Below are positions 17,681 to 26,246 of a stretch of DNA of 64,000 nt, in pieces. Location of the stretch: the NCBI RefSeq assembly GCF_004345855.1, contig NZ_SLXN01000006.1:1-64000 (forward strand), written 5' to 3'. The position numbers and the translations under genes were made by a program. This DNA comes from Sphingomonas sp. BK235 (lineage in GTDB: Bacteria; Pseudomonadota; Alphaproteobacteria; Sphingomonadales; Sphingomonadaceae). The notes below the pieces were generated by a model. It had not been told where the DNA came from. It made no database searches and saw nothing but the letters and a program-made list of their open reading frames with translations. The stretch's first letter is position 1; every line of letters begins with the position of its first letter.

Positions 17681-18354
17681 GCGGTGGGGGAGGGCTCCAC
17701 GCTGCGCCGCCGCGCGACGCGGCGCAGCGCCCCGCCGATCAAAGCGAAGCCGAGGATCATCGTCATCCAGGTCGCGGGCTCGGGCACCGCGGGGGTCGGC
17801 GGGGGCGTGCCATCATCGCCGCCACCACCGCCGCCGCCACCGCCACCACCGCCCCCGCCGCCGGGAACGAAGGGGGTGACCGGGTTGAAGCCGCCGCCGC
17901 CCGGCGGCAGCGGGCCGAGCGCGGTCGGAGTCAGCGGCAGGTCGCCGACCGGCACGCCGGGGCCGAACGCCAGCGGCGTGTCGGGCAAGCCGACGAAGGG
18001 CGGCGCCCAGCCGATGCTCGGCCGCTCGCGGACGTTGCTGAGCACGCGCTCGCGCGGCGCCGAGGGCAGCGGCACGCGCGGCCGACCGGCGACCCGCTCG
18101 CGCGGCGGCTTGGTGGTGAACATCGCGCCGGCCTCACGCCCGCCCGGCGAGCGCGCGCCGAGGATCGCGCCGGGGTCGGGCGCGTCGACCAGATGCGCTA
18201 CCGTCGCCGAGGCGTCCGCGATGCCGAACCCGCCGATGGTGCCGCCCATGCCGGCATAGCCGCCGACCGTGGCGACGCCCACCAGACCGCCCACGACGGC
18301 GCGGCCGAGCGAGAATTGCCACAGGAGCGTGATCGGGCGACGCCAATTATTCAT
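17677..18354 (-). CDS. PEP-CTERM protein with polyglycine linker
   Basis: 225 residues. An N-terminal hydrophobic stretch (WRRPITLLWQFSLGRAVVGG) is followed by a Pro/Gly-rich low-complexity region with an uninterrupted run of 15 glycines, then VPEPATWMTMILGFALIGGA and RRVARRR, a full PEP-CTERM sorting tail. No other domain is recognised. ATG at 18354 starts at the signal-like segment; ATG at 18411 would add 19 residues. No strong ribosome site favours either. The glycine run is encoded by near-repetitive codons and could vary in length. Confidence 0.8.
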   Translation of the reverse strand: MNNWRRPITLLWQFSLGRAVVGGLVGVATVGGYAGMGGTIGGFGIADASATVAHLVDAPDPGAILGARSPGGREAGAMFTTKPPRERVAGRPRVPLPSAPRERVLSNVRERPSIGWAPPFVGLPDTPLAFGPGVPVGDLPLTPTALGPLPPGGGGFNPVTPFVPGGGGGGGGGGGGGGGDDGTPPPTPAVPEPATWMTMILGFALIGGALRRVARRRSVEPSPTA

Positions 18355-18461
18355 CGATGAGACCAACCCTGTTTCCGACCGGGCAACGGTCAAGGAAGCG
18401 CGATGATCCATCTGGACCAGCGCACCGCGACGAGTCCAGAAAAATGTCGGGATCTAAGACC

Positions 18462-19376
18462 TTATCGTGGCACAGTGTTGCGCTGGGGCAGCAGTTGGTC
18501 GCGATGCTCGTCGACCAGTTGAATTAACCAATGGCGGAACGCGCGGACTCGCCGCAACTGTCGCGTATCGCGGTGCGTGACCAGCCAGAAGGCGCGCGTG
18601 ATCGCGACGTCGGGCATCACCCGGCACAGAGCGGGATCACGACCCCCGATGAAGTGCGGCAACACGCCCACGCCCGCGCCCGCGGCGATCAGCCGCGCCT
18701 GCGCGTTGATGCTCGAACTGCGCAGCGTCGGCGCCAGCGCGGCGCCGATCTCGTGCAGGTAGCGCAGTTCGGGCGAGTAGAGCAGGTCGGGGATATAGCC
18801 GACCAGCCGATGACGCGTGCCCAGCGTCGCCAGCGTCGGCGCGCCGTCGCGCGCCACCAGCGTTCGCGCCGCATAGAGGTGGAGCGCGTAATCGGCCAAT
18901 TTGCTCGCCACCACCGGCCCTTGGCGCGGGCGCGCGAGCAGCACCGCGACGTCCGCCTCGCGCCGCGACGGGCTGAGGAAGCCCGAGCTGGCGACCAGAT
19001 CGACCGTCAGCGCCGGGTGCGCCGCCGCGAACGAATCGAGATGCTGCGCCACCAGCCAGGTGCCGAATCCCTCGGAAACGCTGACGCGCAGCGTGCCGGT
19101 GAGCGCGCCCGGCGGATCGGCGCCCTCGCCGATCCGCTCGGCGGCGCGCGCCATCTGCTCCACCTGTGCGAACAGCGCCTCGCCCGCCTCGGTCAGCACC
19201 TGCCCCTCGCGCGTCTGCTCGAACAAGGTGCGCCCGAGCCGCGACTCGAGCCGCCGCAGCCGCCGCCCGACCGTGGTGGCGTCGACGCCGAGCAGCACCG
19301 CGGCGCGCGCGATCTGCCCGGCGCGTGCCACGGCGAGGAAATCCTGCAGGTCGTTCCACGCGATCGGCTGCATCAT
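18462..19376 (-). CDS. LysR-family transcriptional regulator
   Basis: A 304-residue regulator. Residues 6-65 form the winged helix-turn-helix (DLQDFLAVARAGQIARAAVLL, then TTVGRRLRRLESRLGRTLFE), followed by a periplasmic-binding-like effector domain. It is transcribed divergently from mmsA with 80 bases between the starts, so it is likely to control the valine-degradation operon. Effector unknown. Confidence 0.9.
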   Translation of the reverse strand: MMQPIAWNDLQDFLAVARAGQIARAAVLLGVDATTVGRRLRRLESRLGRTLFEQTREGQVLTEAGEALFAQVEQMARAAERIGEGADPPGALTGTLRVSVSEGFGTWLVAQHLDSFAAAHPALTVDLVASSGFLSPSRREADVAVLLARPRQGPVVASKLADYALHLYAARTLVARDGAPTLATLGTRHRLVGYIPDLLYSPELRYLHEIGAALAPTLRSSSINAQARLIAAGAGVGVLPHFIGGRDPALCRVMPDVAITRAFWLVTHRDTRQLRRVRAFRHWLIQLVDEHRDQLLPQRNTVPR

Positions 19377-19456
19377 CGCAGGCGGAGGTTGCAGAATTGC
19401 CGCTTGCCTGCAACCGCGCCGCGCCGCACAGCAAGGCGACAGAGAGAGGAGAGGCG

Positions 19457-21010
19457 ATGCGCACCATCGACCATCACATCGCCGGCGCCGCGTCCACCGC
19501 GGGCGGCGGTGGCGGGGTGCCCGCGGCGGCGCGGCACGGCAACGTGTTCGACCCCAACACCGGGCAGGTGCAGGCGCGCGTGACGCTCGGCACCGCCGCC
19601 GACCTCGATCGCGCGGTGGCCGCGGCGCAGGCGGCGCAGCCGGGCTGGGCCGCGACCAACCCGCAGCGCCGCGCGCGCGTGCTGTTCCGCTTCAAGGAGC
19701 TGGTCGAGCGCGAGATGGACGATCTCGCGCGGCTGCTCGCGTCCGAGCACGGCAAGGTGATCGCCGACGCGAAGGGCGACATCCAGCGCGGGCTCGAGGT
19801 GATCGAGTTCGCCTGCGGCATCCCGCACGCGCTCAAGGGCGAATATACGCAGGGCGCCGGTCCGGGGATCGACGTTTATTCGATGCGTCAGCCGCTCGGC
19901 CTCGGCGCGGGCATCACCCCGTTCAACTTCCCCGCGATGATCCCGATGTGGATGTTCGGTGTCGCGATCGCCTGCGGCAACGCCTTCCTGCTCAAGCCGT
20001 CCGAGCGCGACCCGAGCGTGCCGGTGCGGCTCGCCGAGCTGATGCTCGAGGCGGGTGCGCCGGAAGGCATCCTCCAGGTCGTCCACGGCGACAAGGAGAT
20101 GGTCGACGCGATCCTCGACCATCCCGCGATCGCGGCGGTGAGCTTCGTCGGCTCCTCCGATATCGCGCATTACGTCTACCGCCGCGGCGTGGACGCAGGG
20201 AAGCGCGTGCAGGCGATGGGCGGGGCCAAGAACCACGGCGTGGTGATGCCCGACGCCGATCTCGACCAGGTCGTCGCGGACCTGCTCGGCGCCGCCTTCG
20301 GCTCCGCGGGGGAACGCTGCATGGCGCTGCCCGTGGTCGTGCCGGTCGGCGACCAGACCGCGGAGCGCCTGCGCGACAAGCTGATCCCCGCGATCGGCGG
20401 GCTGCGGGTCGGCGTCTCGACCGATCCCGAGGCGCATTACGGCCCGGTGGTCAACGCCGCGCACAAGCAGCGCGTCGAGCAATGGATCGGCACCGCGGTC
20501 GAGGAGGGCGCGGAGCTGGTCGTCGACGGCCGCGGCTTCACGCTCCAGGGGCATGAGCAGGGCTTCTTCGTCGGCCCGACGCTGCTCGATCGCGTCACGC
20601 CGCAGATGCGCTCCTATCAGGAGGAGATCTTCGGGCCGGTGCTCCAGATCGTCCGCGCGCCCGACTTCGAGACCGCGCTGCGGCTGCCGAGCGAGCATCA
20701 GTACGGCAACGGCGTCGCGATCTTCACGCGCAACGGTCACGCCGCGCGCGAGTTCGCCGCGCGGGTCAACGTCGGCATGGTCGGGATCAACGTGCCGATC
20801 CCGGTGCCGGTCGCTTACCATACGTTCGGCGGCTGGAAGCGCTCGGGTTTCGGCGACATCAACCAGCACGGGCCGGAGGGCGTGCGCTTCTGGACCAAGG
20901 TCAAGACGGTGACGCAGCGCTGGCCCGACGGGTCCGCGCTCCCCAGCGGCAGCGAGGACGGTGGACCCTCGCGCGTGCAGGACGCGTTCGTGATCCCGAC
21001 GATGGGGTGA
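19457..21010 (+). CDS. mmsA: CoA-acylating methylmalonate-semialdehyde dehydrogenase
   Basis: A 517-residue aldehyde dehydrogenase superfamily enzyme, oxidising methylmalonate semialdehyde to propionyl-CoA with NAD and CoA in valine catabolism. ITPFNFPAMIPMWMF, a signature of MmsA proteins, is present, as are the catalytic Cys in SAGERCMALPV and PLGLGAGI. The ATG at 19457 has AGAGGAGAGG just upstream. The N-terminus carries about 20 extra Ala/Gly-rich residues compared with typical MmsA. It heads a plus-strand operon of valine-degradation genes. Confidence 0.94.
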   Translation: MRTIDHHIAGAASTAGGGGGVPAAARHGNVFDPNTGQVQARVTLGTAADLDRAVAAAQAAQPGWAATNPQRRARVLFRFKELVEREMDDLARLLASEHGKVIADAKGDIQRGLEVIEFACGIPHALKGEYTQGAGPGIDVYSMRQPLGLGAGITPFNFPAMIPMWMFGVAIACGNAFLLKPSERDPSVPVRLAELMLEAGAPEGILQVVHGDKEMVDAILDHPAIAAVSFVGSSDIAHYVYRRGVDAGKRVQAMGGAKNHGVVMPDADLDQVVADLLGAAFGSAGERCMALPVVVPVGDQTAERLRDKLIPAIGGLRVGVSTDPEAHYGPVVNAAHKQRVEQWIGTAVEEGAELVVDGRGFTLQGHEQGFFVGPTLLDRVTPQMRSYQEEIFGPVLQIVRAPDFETALRLPSEHQYGNGVAIFTRNGHAAREFAARVNVGMVGINVPIPVPVAYHTFGGWKRSGFGDINQHGPEGVRFWTKVKTVTQRWPDGSALPSGSEDGGPSRVQDAFVIPTMG

Positions 21011-21014
21011 CGAT

Positions 21015-21530
21015 ATGCGGCAGAGCGGACGGATGGCGATGACGGCGGGGCTGGCGGCGACGCTCGCGGCCTGCTCGCCCGACGCGGCGGACTATAACCG
21101 CCACGACGTGCCCGCGGACGAGGCGCGCGCCCAGGCCGCGATCGAGCGCGCCGCCGCGCAGAACGGCGTCGCCACCACCGCGCGCGCGGGCGTCCCGATC
21201 GCCGCGCCGACCGAGACCGCCGCGCGCGCCCGTGCTTTTCCGACCGACTTTCTCGGCTATTGGGGTGTCAGCTACGACGATTGTCAGCTCGCCAATACGA
21301 ATGCGACCGGGCGGATCAACGTCGACGCCGACACGATCCGCTTCCACGAATCCAAGGCGCGCGTGCAGCGGCTGGAGCAGCGCTCCCCCTATGAGGTGGT
21401 GGCGGATCTCCGCTTCGATGGCGGCGAAGGCGCGACATGGGAGCGGCGCGACCGTTTCACGCTCGAGCAGGGCGGCACCATCCTCGTCCGCACCGAGGCA
21501 CCCAACGTCCAGCGCTACCGGCGCTGCTGA
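21015..21530 (+). CDS. Small lipoprotein of unknown function in the valine operon
   Basis: 171 residues. The N-terminus ends in a lipobox (LAATLAACSPD), so the mature protein is probably a lipoprotein. The remainder has a charged, alanine-rich segment and a C-terminal domain beginning FLGYWGVSYDDCQL, with a pair of cysteines (one near residue 94, one at the C-terminus). I do not recognise the family. It begins four bases after mmsA stops and ends 14 bases before the acyl-CoA dehydrogenase starts, so it appears co-transcribed. Confidence 0.75.
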   Translation: MRQSGRMAMTAGLAATLAACSPDAADYNRHDVPADEARAQAAIERAAAQNGVATTARAGVPIAAPTETAARARAFPTDFLGYWGVSYDDCQLANTNATGRINVDADTIRFHESKARVQRLEQRSPYEVVADLRFDGGEGATWERRDRFTLEQGGTILVRTEAPNVQRYRRC

Positions 21531-21544
21531 CCGCAAGGCAGGAC

Positions 21545-22690
21545 ATGACCGACCAGTTCGACCTCACTGATGACCAGCGCGAGATCCAGGAGCTCGCGCG
21601 CCGTTTCACCGCCGATCGCATCACGCCGCACGCGGCCGAGTGGGACGAGACGCACCACTATCCCGTCGACGTGTGGAAGGCGGCGGGCGAGCTCGGCTTC
21701 GGCGCGATCTACGTCAGCGAGGCGTCGGGCGGGATCGCGCTCGGCCGGCTCGAGGCGGCGCTGGTGATGGAGGCGATGGCCTATGGCTGCCCCGCCACCA
21801 GCGCGTTCATCTCGATCCACAACATGGTCGCCTGGATGATCGATCGCTTCGGCTCGGCGGCGATCAGGGACCGCTTCCTGCCCGGCCTCGTCACGATGGA
21901 GACGATCGGCAGCTATTGCCTCACCGAGCCGGGCTCGGGCTCGGACGCGGCGGCGCTGAAGACGAGCGCGCGGCGCGACGGCGACGATTACGTGCTCAAC
22001 GGCACCAAACAGTTCATCTCGGGCGCGGGCTACAACGACCTGTACGTCTGCATGGTGCGCACCGGCGAGGAGAAGAGCCGCGGCATCAGCGCGATCGTGG
22101 TGGAGAAGGGCACGCCCGGCCTGTCCTTCGGCGCGCCCGAGCGCAAGCTCGGCTGGAACGCCTCGCCGACCGCGCAGGTGATCTTCGAGGACTGCCGCGT
22201 GCCCGCCGCCAATCTGGTCGGCGCGGAGGGCGAGGGGTTCCGCATCGCGATGGCGGGGCTCGACGGCGGGCGGCTCAACATCGGCGCCTGCTCGCTCGGG
22301 GGGGCGCAGCGCTGCCTCGACGAGTCGATCCGCTACGCGCGCGAGCGCCAGCAGTTCGGCCAGCCGATCGCCGACTTCCAGAACACGCAGTTCATGCTAG
22401 CGGACATGGCAACCGACCTAGAGGCGGCGCGCGCGCTGCTCTATCTCGCCGCCGCCAAGGTGACCGCGGACGCGCCCGACAAGTCGCGCTTCTCGGCGAT
22501 GGCGAAGCGGCTGGCGACCGACAACGGCTCCTCGATCGTCGACGGCGCGCTGCAGCTCCACGGCGGCTACGGCTATCTCAAGGACTATCCGATCGAGCGC
22601 TTCTGGCGCGACCTGCGCGTCCACTCGATCCTGGAGGGGACCAACCAGGTGATGCGCATGATCGTCGGCCGCGAGCTGACCCGGCAATGA
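21545..22690 (+). CDS. Acyl-CoA dehydrogenase, probably isobutyryl-CoA dehydrogenase
   Basis: A 381-residue FAD enzyme. Visible are the flavin-binding YCLTEPGSGSDAA segment, KQFISGAGYND, and the C-terminal QLHGGYGYLKDYPIERFWRD with SILEGTNQVMRM, which holds the catalytic Glu position. In valine breakdown it would oxidise isobutyryl-CoA to methacrylyl-CoA; the assignment to isobutyryl-CoA comes from the flanking mmsA, hydrolase and mmsB genes, and short-chain alternatives cannot be excluded. Confidence 0.9.
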   Translation: MTDQFDLTDDQREIQELARRFTADRITPHAAEWDETHHYPVDVWKAAGELGFGAIYVSEASGGIALGRLEAALVMEAMAYGCPATSAFISIHNMVAWMIDRFGSAAIRDRFLPGLVTMETIGSYCLTEPGSGSDAAALKTSARRDGDDYVLNGTKQFISGAGYNDLYVCMVRTGEEKSRGISAIVVEKGTPGLSFGAPERKLGWNASPTAQVIFEDCRVPAANLVGAEGEGFRIAMAGLDGGRLNIGACSLGGAQRCLDESIRYARERQQFGQPIADFQNTQFMLADMATDLEAARALLYLAAAKVTADAPDKSRFSAMAKRLATDNGSSIVDGALQLHGGYGYLKDYPIERFWRDLRVHSILEGTNQVMRMIVGRELTRQ

Positions 22691-22738
22691 GGGGGTTGGG
22701 CCAGATTTCCCGTAGTGGTGCCAGCCACATGCTCCGCC

Positions 22739-22832
22739 GTCATCCCGGGCTTGCCCCGGGATCCATCGTGCCGCGTACGCTCCGATTCCTGCGCTTGCGG
22801 GACCATGGATCCCGGCACAAGGCCGGGATGAC
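22739..22832. repeat. 94-bp palindromic intergenic element, copy 2
   Basis: Begins GTCATCCCGGGCTTG and ends GGCCGGGATGAC, in the gap between the acyl-CoA dehydrogenase and 3-hydroxyisobutyryl-CoA hydrolase genes. It could attenuate or stabilise the transcript inside the operon. Confidence 0.88.
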
Positions 22833-22886
22833 GGCGGGGCGCGGTGCAGGGATCGCCATCCCCCTACCTGTGGCAGGGAGGATCTG

Positions 22887-23930
22887 ATGACCGATCTCAT
22901 CGCCGAGGCCGAGGGCGGCGTCGCCAAGCTGCGGCTCAATCGCCCCAAGGCACTCCACGCGCTCACCGCCGGGATGTGCGCGGACATCCTCGACGCGCTC
23001 GAGCGCTGGCGCGGCGACGACACGATCCGTTGCGTCACGATCGACCATGCCGAGGGCCGCGGCTTCTGCGCCGGGGGCGACATCCGCCTGCTCGCCGAGA
23101 GCGGTGCGGGCGACGGCAGCGCGGCGCGCGCCTTCTTCCACGTCGAGTATCGGATGAACCACCGGCTGTTCACCTACGCCAAGGACGTGGTCGCGTTCAT
23201 GGACGGGGTGACGATGGGCGGCGGCGTCGGCCTGTCGCAGCCGTGCCGCTATCGTGTCGCCACCGAGAACACCAAGCTGGCGATGCCCGAGACCGGGATC
23301 GGCCTGTTCCCCGACGTCGGCGGCGGCTGGTATCTCTCGCGCCTGCCGGGACGGATCGGCCAGTATCTCGCACTCACCGGCGCGCGCGTCGACGGCGCGG
23401 CCTGCCACGCGCTCGGGCTGGCGACGCATTATGTAGAGAGCGCGCGCCTCGACGCGCTCAAGCGCGACATCGCCGCCCGCCCGGCCGAGCTGCGCGCCTT
23501 GCTCGACGCCGCGCATGTCGATCCCGGCCATGCCGCGCTGCTCGACCAGCGCGCGGCGATCGACCGGCTGTTCGCCTCGGACGAGGTCGAGGCGGTGTTC
23601 GCCGCGCTGGAGGCCGAGGACAGCAAGTTCGCGCGCGCGACGCTGGCGACGCTGCGGACCAAGTCGCCGCAGACGATGAAGGTCTCGCTCAAGCTGCTCA
23701 AGCATGGGGCGGGCATGGCCGATTTCGCCGACGAGATGCGGCAGGAATATGCGGTCGCCACGCGCGTGGTGCAGCGCCACGACTTCCTCGAGGGCGTGCG
23801 CGCGGTGATCGTCGACAAGGACAATACCCCGCGCTGGGAGCCCGCCACGCCCGCGGGCGTCAGCGACCATGTCATCGACCAGATCTTCGCCCCGCTGCCC
23901 GAGGCCGAGGCCTGGACTCCGCACGATTGA
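22887..23930 (+). CDS. 3-hydroxyisobutyryl-CoA hydrolase (enoyl-CoA hydratase fold)
   Basis: 347 residues, longer than ordinary enoyl-CoA hydratases and of the size of HIBCH enzymes. The crotonase oxyanion-hole segments are visible in [12 protein letters not shown] and [13 protein letters not shown], followed by [20 protein letters not shown], a hallmark of this hydrolase group. It would release 3-hydroxyisobutyrate from its CoA thioester for MmsB. A ribosome site (GGGAGG) lies before ATG 22887. Confidence 0.9.
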   Translation: MTDLIAEAEGGVAKLRLNRPKALHALTAGMCADILDALERWRGDDTIRCVTIDHAEGRGFCAGGDIRLLAESGAGDGSAARAFFHVEYRMNHRLFTYAKDVVAFMDGVTMGGGVGLSQPCRYRVATENTKLAMPETGIGLFPDVGGGWYLSRLPGRIGQYLALTGARVDGAACHALGLATHYVESARLDALKRDIAARPAELRALLDAAHVDPGHAALLDQRAAIDRLFASDEVEAVFAALEAEDSKFARATLATLRTKSPQTMKVSLKLLKHGAGMADFADEMRQEYAVATRVVQRHDFLEGVRAVIVDKDNTPRWEPATPAGVSDHVIDQIFAPLPEAEAWTPHD

Positions 23931-23941
23931 GGGACCGACTG

Positions 23942-24718
23942 ATGGCCGATTACGAGACGATCCTGGTGGAGCGCCGCGGCGCGGTGACGCTGCTGACGCT
24001 CAACCGCCCCAAGGCGCTCAACGCGCTCAACTCGCAGGTGCTCGCCGAGCTGTTGCGCGCGCTCGCCGACTATGACGCCGATCCCGCGCAGCGCTGCGCC
24101 GTGCTCACCGGCAGCGAGCGCGCCTTCGCCGCGGGCGCCGACATCAAGGAGATGGCGGAGCAGGGCTTCGCCGACATGTATGCGGGCAATTTCTTCGCCG
24201 GCTACGAGCAGCTGACGCGGACGCGCAAGCCGCTGATCGCGGCGGTGGCGGGCTATGCGCTGGGCGGCGGCTGCGAGCTGGCGATGATGTGCGACTTCAT
24301 CCTCGCGGCGGACACCGCCAAGTTCGGCCAGCCCGAGATCAAGCTGGGCGTCTCGCCGGGCATGGGCGGCTCGCAGCGGCTGGCGCGCGCGGTCGGCAAG
24401 GCCAAGGCGATGGAGATGGTGCTCACCGGCCGGATGATCGACGCCGACGAGGCCGAGCGCGCCGGGCTGGTCAGCCGCGTCGTGCCCGCCGCCGAGCTGC
24501 TCGACGAGGCGCTGCGCACCGCCGCGACGATCGCCGAGATGGCGCCGCTTGCCGCGATCGCCAACAAGGAGATGGTCAACGCCGCGTTCGAGACGACGCT
24601 GGCGCAGGGCGTCCAGTTCGAGCGCCGGCTGTTCCACGCTTTGTTCGGCACCGCCGACCAGAAGGAGGGGATGGCCGCGTTCGTGGAGAAGCGTGCCGGA
24701 CAGTGGAGCGGGCGGTAG
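23942..24718 (+). CDS. Enoyl-CoA hydratase
   Basis: 258 residues, a normal size for the family. Oxyanion-hole segments [10 protein letters not shown] and [13 protein letters not shown], and the two catalytic glutamates (in GGCELAM and [10 protein letters not shown]), are present. In this operon it would hydrate methacrylyl-CoA to 3-hydroxyisobutyryl-CoA, though the same family serves fatty-acid oxidation. It begins 11 bases after the hydrolase gene. Confidence 0.9.
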   Translation: MADYETILVERRGAVTLLTLNRPKALNALNSQVLAELLRALADYDADPAQRCAVLTGSERAFAAGADIKEMAEQGFADMYAGNFFAGYEQLTRTRKPLIAAVAGYALGGGCELAMMCDFILAADTAKFGQPEIKLGVSPGMGGSQRLARAVGKAKAMEMVLTGRMIDADEAERAGLVSRVVPAAELLDEALRTAATIAEMAPLAAIANKEMVNAAFETTLAQGVQFERRLFHALFGTADQKEGMAAFVEKRAGQWSGR

Positions 24719-24736
24719 GTTCGGTGGTTGCCCCAT

Positions 24737-24850
24737 CCGTTCGCCTCGAGCAGTGATCGAGCCTGCCGAGATCACGTGTCGAGAGGGCCACGTGCGCCGA
24801 CCTCTCGATACGCCGTCTCGACGAGCTCGACGGCTACTCGAGGCGAACGG
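24737..24850. repeat. 114-bp inverted-repeat element, copy A
   Basis: Starts CCGTTCGCCTCGAGCAG and ends CTCGAGGCGAACGG, so its ends are near-perfect inverted repeats. A second copy of identical length lies at 24938-25051. The stretch 24719-25086 between the hydratase and mmsB genes contains these two copies and no convincing reading frame. Confidence 0.85.
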
Positions 24851-24937
24851 AGAGGAGTGACGGTCACGAGGTGAGGGGGGGCGCAGCTGTCGCGTTCTTC
24901 CTGCTCGGCAACATGAACGACGGGCGCCACATCCCAC

Positions 24938-25051
24938 CCGTTCACCTCGAGCAGTGATCGAGCTTGCCGCGATGACGTGTCGAGAGGACCACGCGCGACG
25001 ACCTGTCGATACGCCAACTCGAAAAGCGCGACGGATACTCGAGGCGAACGG
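24938..25051. repeat. 114-bp inverted-repeat element, copy B
   Basis: Same orientation as copy A, beginning CCGTTCACCTCGAGCAG and ending CTCGAGGCGAACGG. The two copies differ at scattered positions, mostly in the middle, so the duplication is not recent. Spacing between the copies is 87 bases. Confidence 0.85.
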
Positions 25052-25086
25052 ATCGGGGGCAAGCCCCAGCAAGGAGGAGAGGCAAT

Positions 25087-25965
25087 ATGGCACGCGTCGC
25101 GTTCATCGGGTTGGGCAACATGGGCGGCGGGATGGCCGCCAACCTCGCGAAGCACGGCCATGACGTGCGCGCCTTCGATCTCTCCGCCGAGGCGCTGGCG
25201 CGCGCCGAGGGCGCCGGCTGCCTCGCCGCGGAGAGCGCCGCGGCGGCGGTCGATGGCGCCGAGGCGGTGGTCACCATGCTGCCCGCGGGGCGCCACGTCG
25301 CGCAGGTCTATGACGAGATCCTGCCGCTGGTCGACGCCGCGGCGATCCTGATCGACTGCTCGACGATCGACGTCGCCACCGCGCGCGCGGTCGCCGAACA
25401 GGCGCGTGCGCGCGGCGTCGCCGCGGTCGACTCGCCGGTGTCGGGCGGCATCGCGGCGGCGACCGCGGGCACGCTCACCTTCATGGTCGGCGGGCCGGCC
25501 GAGTCGTTCGAGCGTGCGCGGCCGTACCTCGAGGCGATGGGCAAGGCGGTGATCCACGCCGGGGCGAGCGGCACCGGCCAGGCCGCCAAGCTGTGCAACA
25601 ACCTCATCCTGGGCGCGACGATGATCGCGACCTGCGAGGGCTTCGTGCTCGCCGAGCGGCTCGGGCTCGACCCGCAGGTGTTCTACGACATCGCCAGCAA
25701 GGCGACCGCGCAGAGCTGGTCGATGACGAGCTACTGCCCGGTGCCGGGGGTCGGCCCGCAATCGCCCGCGGACAACGACTATCGCGGCGGCTTCGCGGGC
25801 GCGCTGATGCTCAAGGACCTCGAGCTGGCGATGGCCGCGGCGGCGGACGGCGGCGCGACGCTGCCGCTCGGCGGCCACGCGCGCGACCTGTACCGCGCGT
25901 TCGGCGAGAGCGGGCATGGTGGCGAGGATTTCTCCGGCATCATCCGGATGCTGCGGGGCGCTTAG
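25087..25965 (+). CDS. mmsB: 3-hydroxyisobutyrate dehydrogenase
   Basis: A 292-residue beta-hydroxyacid dehydrogenase. Motifs are the N-terminal VAFIGLGNMGGGMAANLAKH (NAD-binding), substrate-binding DSPVSGGIAAATAGTL, and the catalytic lysine region GTGQAAKLCNNLILG. It oxidises 3-hydroxyisobutyrate to methylmalonate semialdehyde, the substrate of MmsA at the head of the operon. The repeat-rich 368-base gap before it suggests it may also have its own promoter. GGAGGAGAGG precedes ATG. Confidence 0.93.
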   Translation: MARVAFIGLGNMGGGMAANLAKHGHDVRAFDLSAEALARAEGAGCLAAESAAAAVDGAEAVVTMLPAGRHVAQVYDEILPLVDAAAILIDCSTIDVATARAVAEQARARGVAAVDSPVSGGIAAATAGTLTFMVGGPAESFERARPYLEAMGKAVIHAGASGTGQAAKLCNNLILGATMIATCEGFVLAERLGLDPQVFYDIASKATAQSWSMTSYCPVPGVGPQSPADNDYRGGFAGALMLKDLELAMAAAADGGATLPLGGHARDLYRAFGESGHGGEDFSGIIRMLRGA

Positions 25966-25989
25966 GGTCTGATCTACCCTGGTTGAACC

Positions 25990-26066
25990 GTGCTCCTGCG
26001 GAAGCAGGAGCCCAGCGCGTCAGGCGTGACGCTCGTGGCTCTGGGCTCCTGCGTCCGCAGGAGCAC
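25990..26066. repeat. 77-bp inverted repeat (GTGCTCCTGCGG family)
   Basis: Two 26-base arms with one mismatch (left GTGCTCCTGCGGAAGCAGGA..., right ending CGCAGGAGCAC) separated by 25 bases. It lies immediately after mmsB and just before the 94-bp element, and could act as a transcription terminator. A related single arm is seen near 33308. Confidence 0.85.
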
Positions 26067-26111
26067 TCCGCTGGTTCACGCGCTGAAGACCATCAATCCA
26101 CGAAACACAAC

Positions 26112-26205
26112 GTCATCCCGGACTTGTTCCGGGATCCACGGCGCCGCACGCTCCACAGAGGTAATCCGCGCGGCGTCGTGGACCCCGGAACACGCCCGGG
26201 GTGAC
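26112..26205. repeat. 94-bp palindromic intergenic element, copy 3
   Basis: Begins GTCATCCCGGACTTG; the right arm (GGACCCCGGAACACGCCC then GGGGTGAC) has diverged from the left. It lies between convergent mmsB and the M1 aminopeptidase gene. Confidence 0.85.
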
Positions 26206-26246
26206 GTTTGTAAGGGATTGCGCGGTGCTTGCTCGCGCGAGCCCCC

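Noticed and set aside
19166..19456. Longer mmsA start at 19166
   Set aside because: It would overlap the divergent LysR gene by over 200 bases; ATG 19457 has a strong ribosome site.
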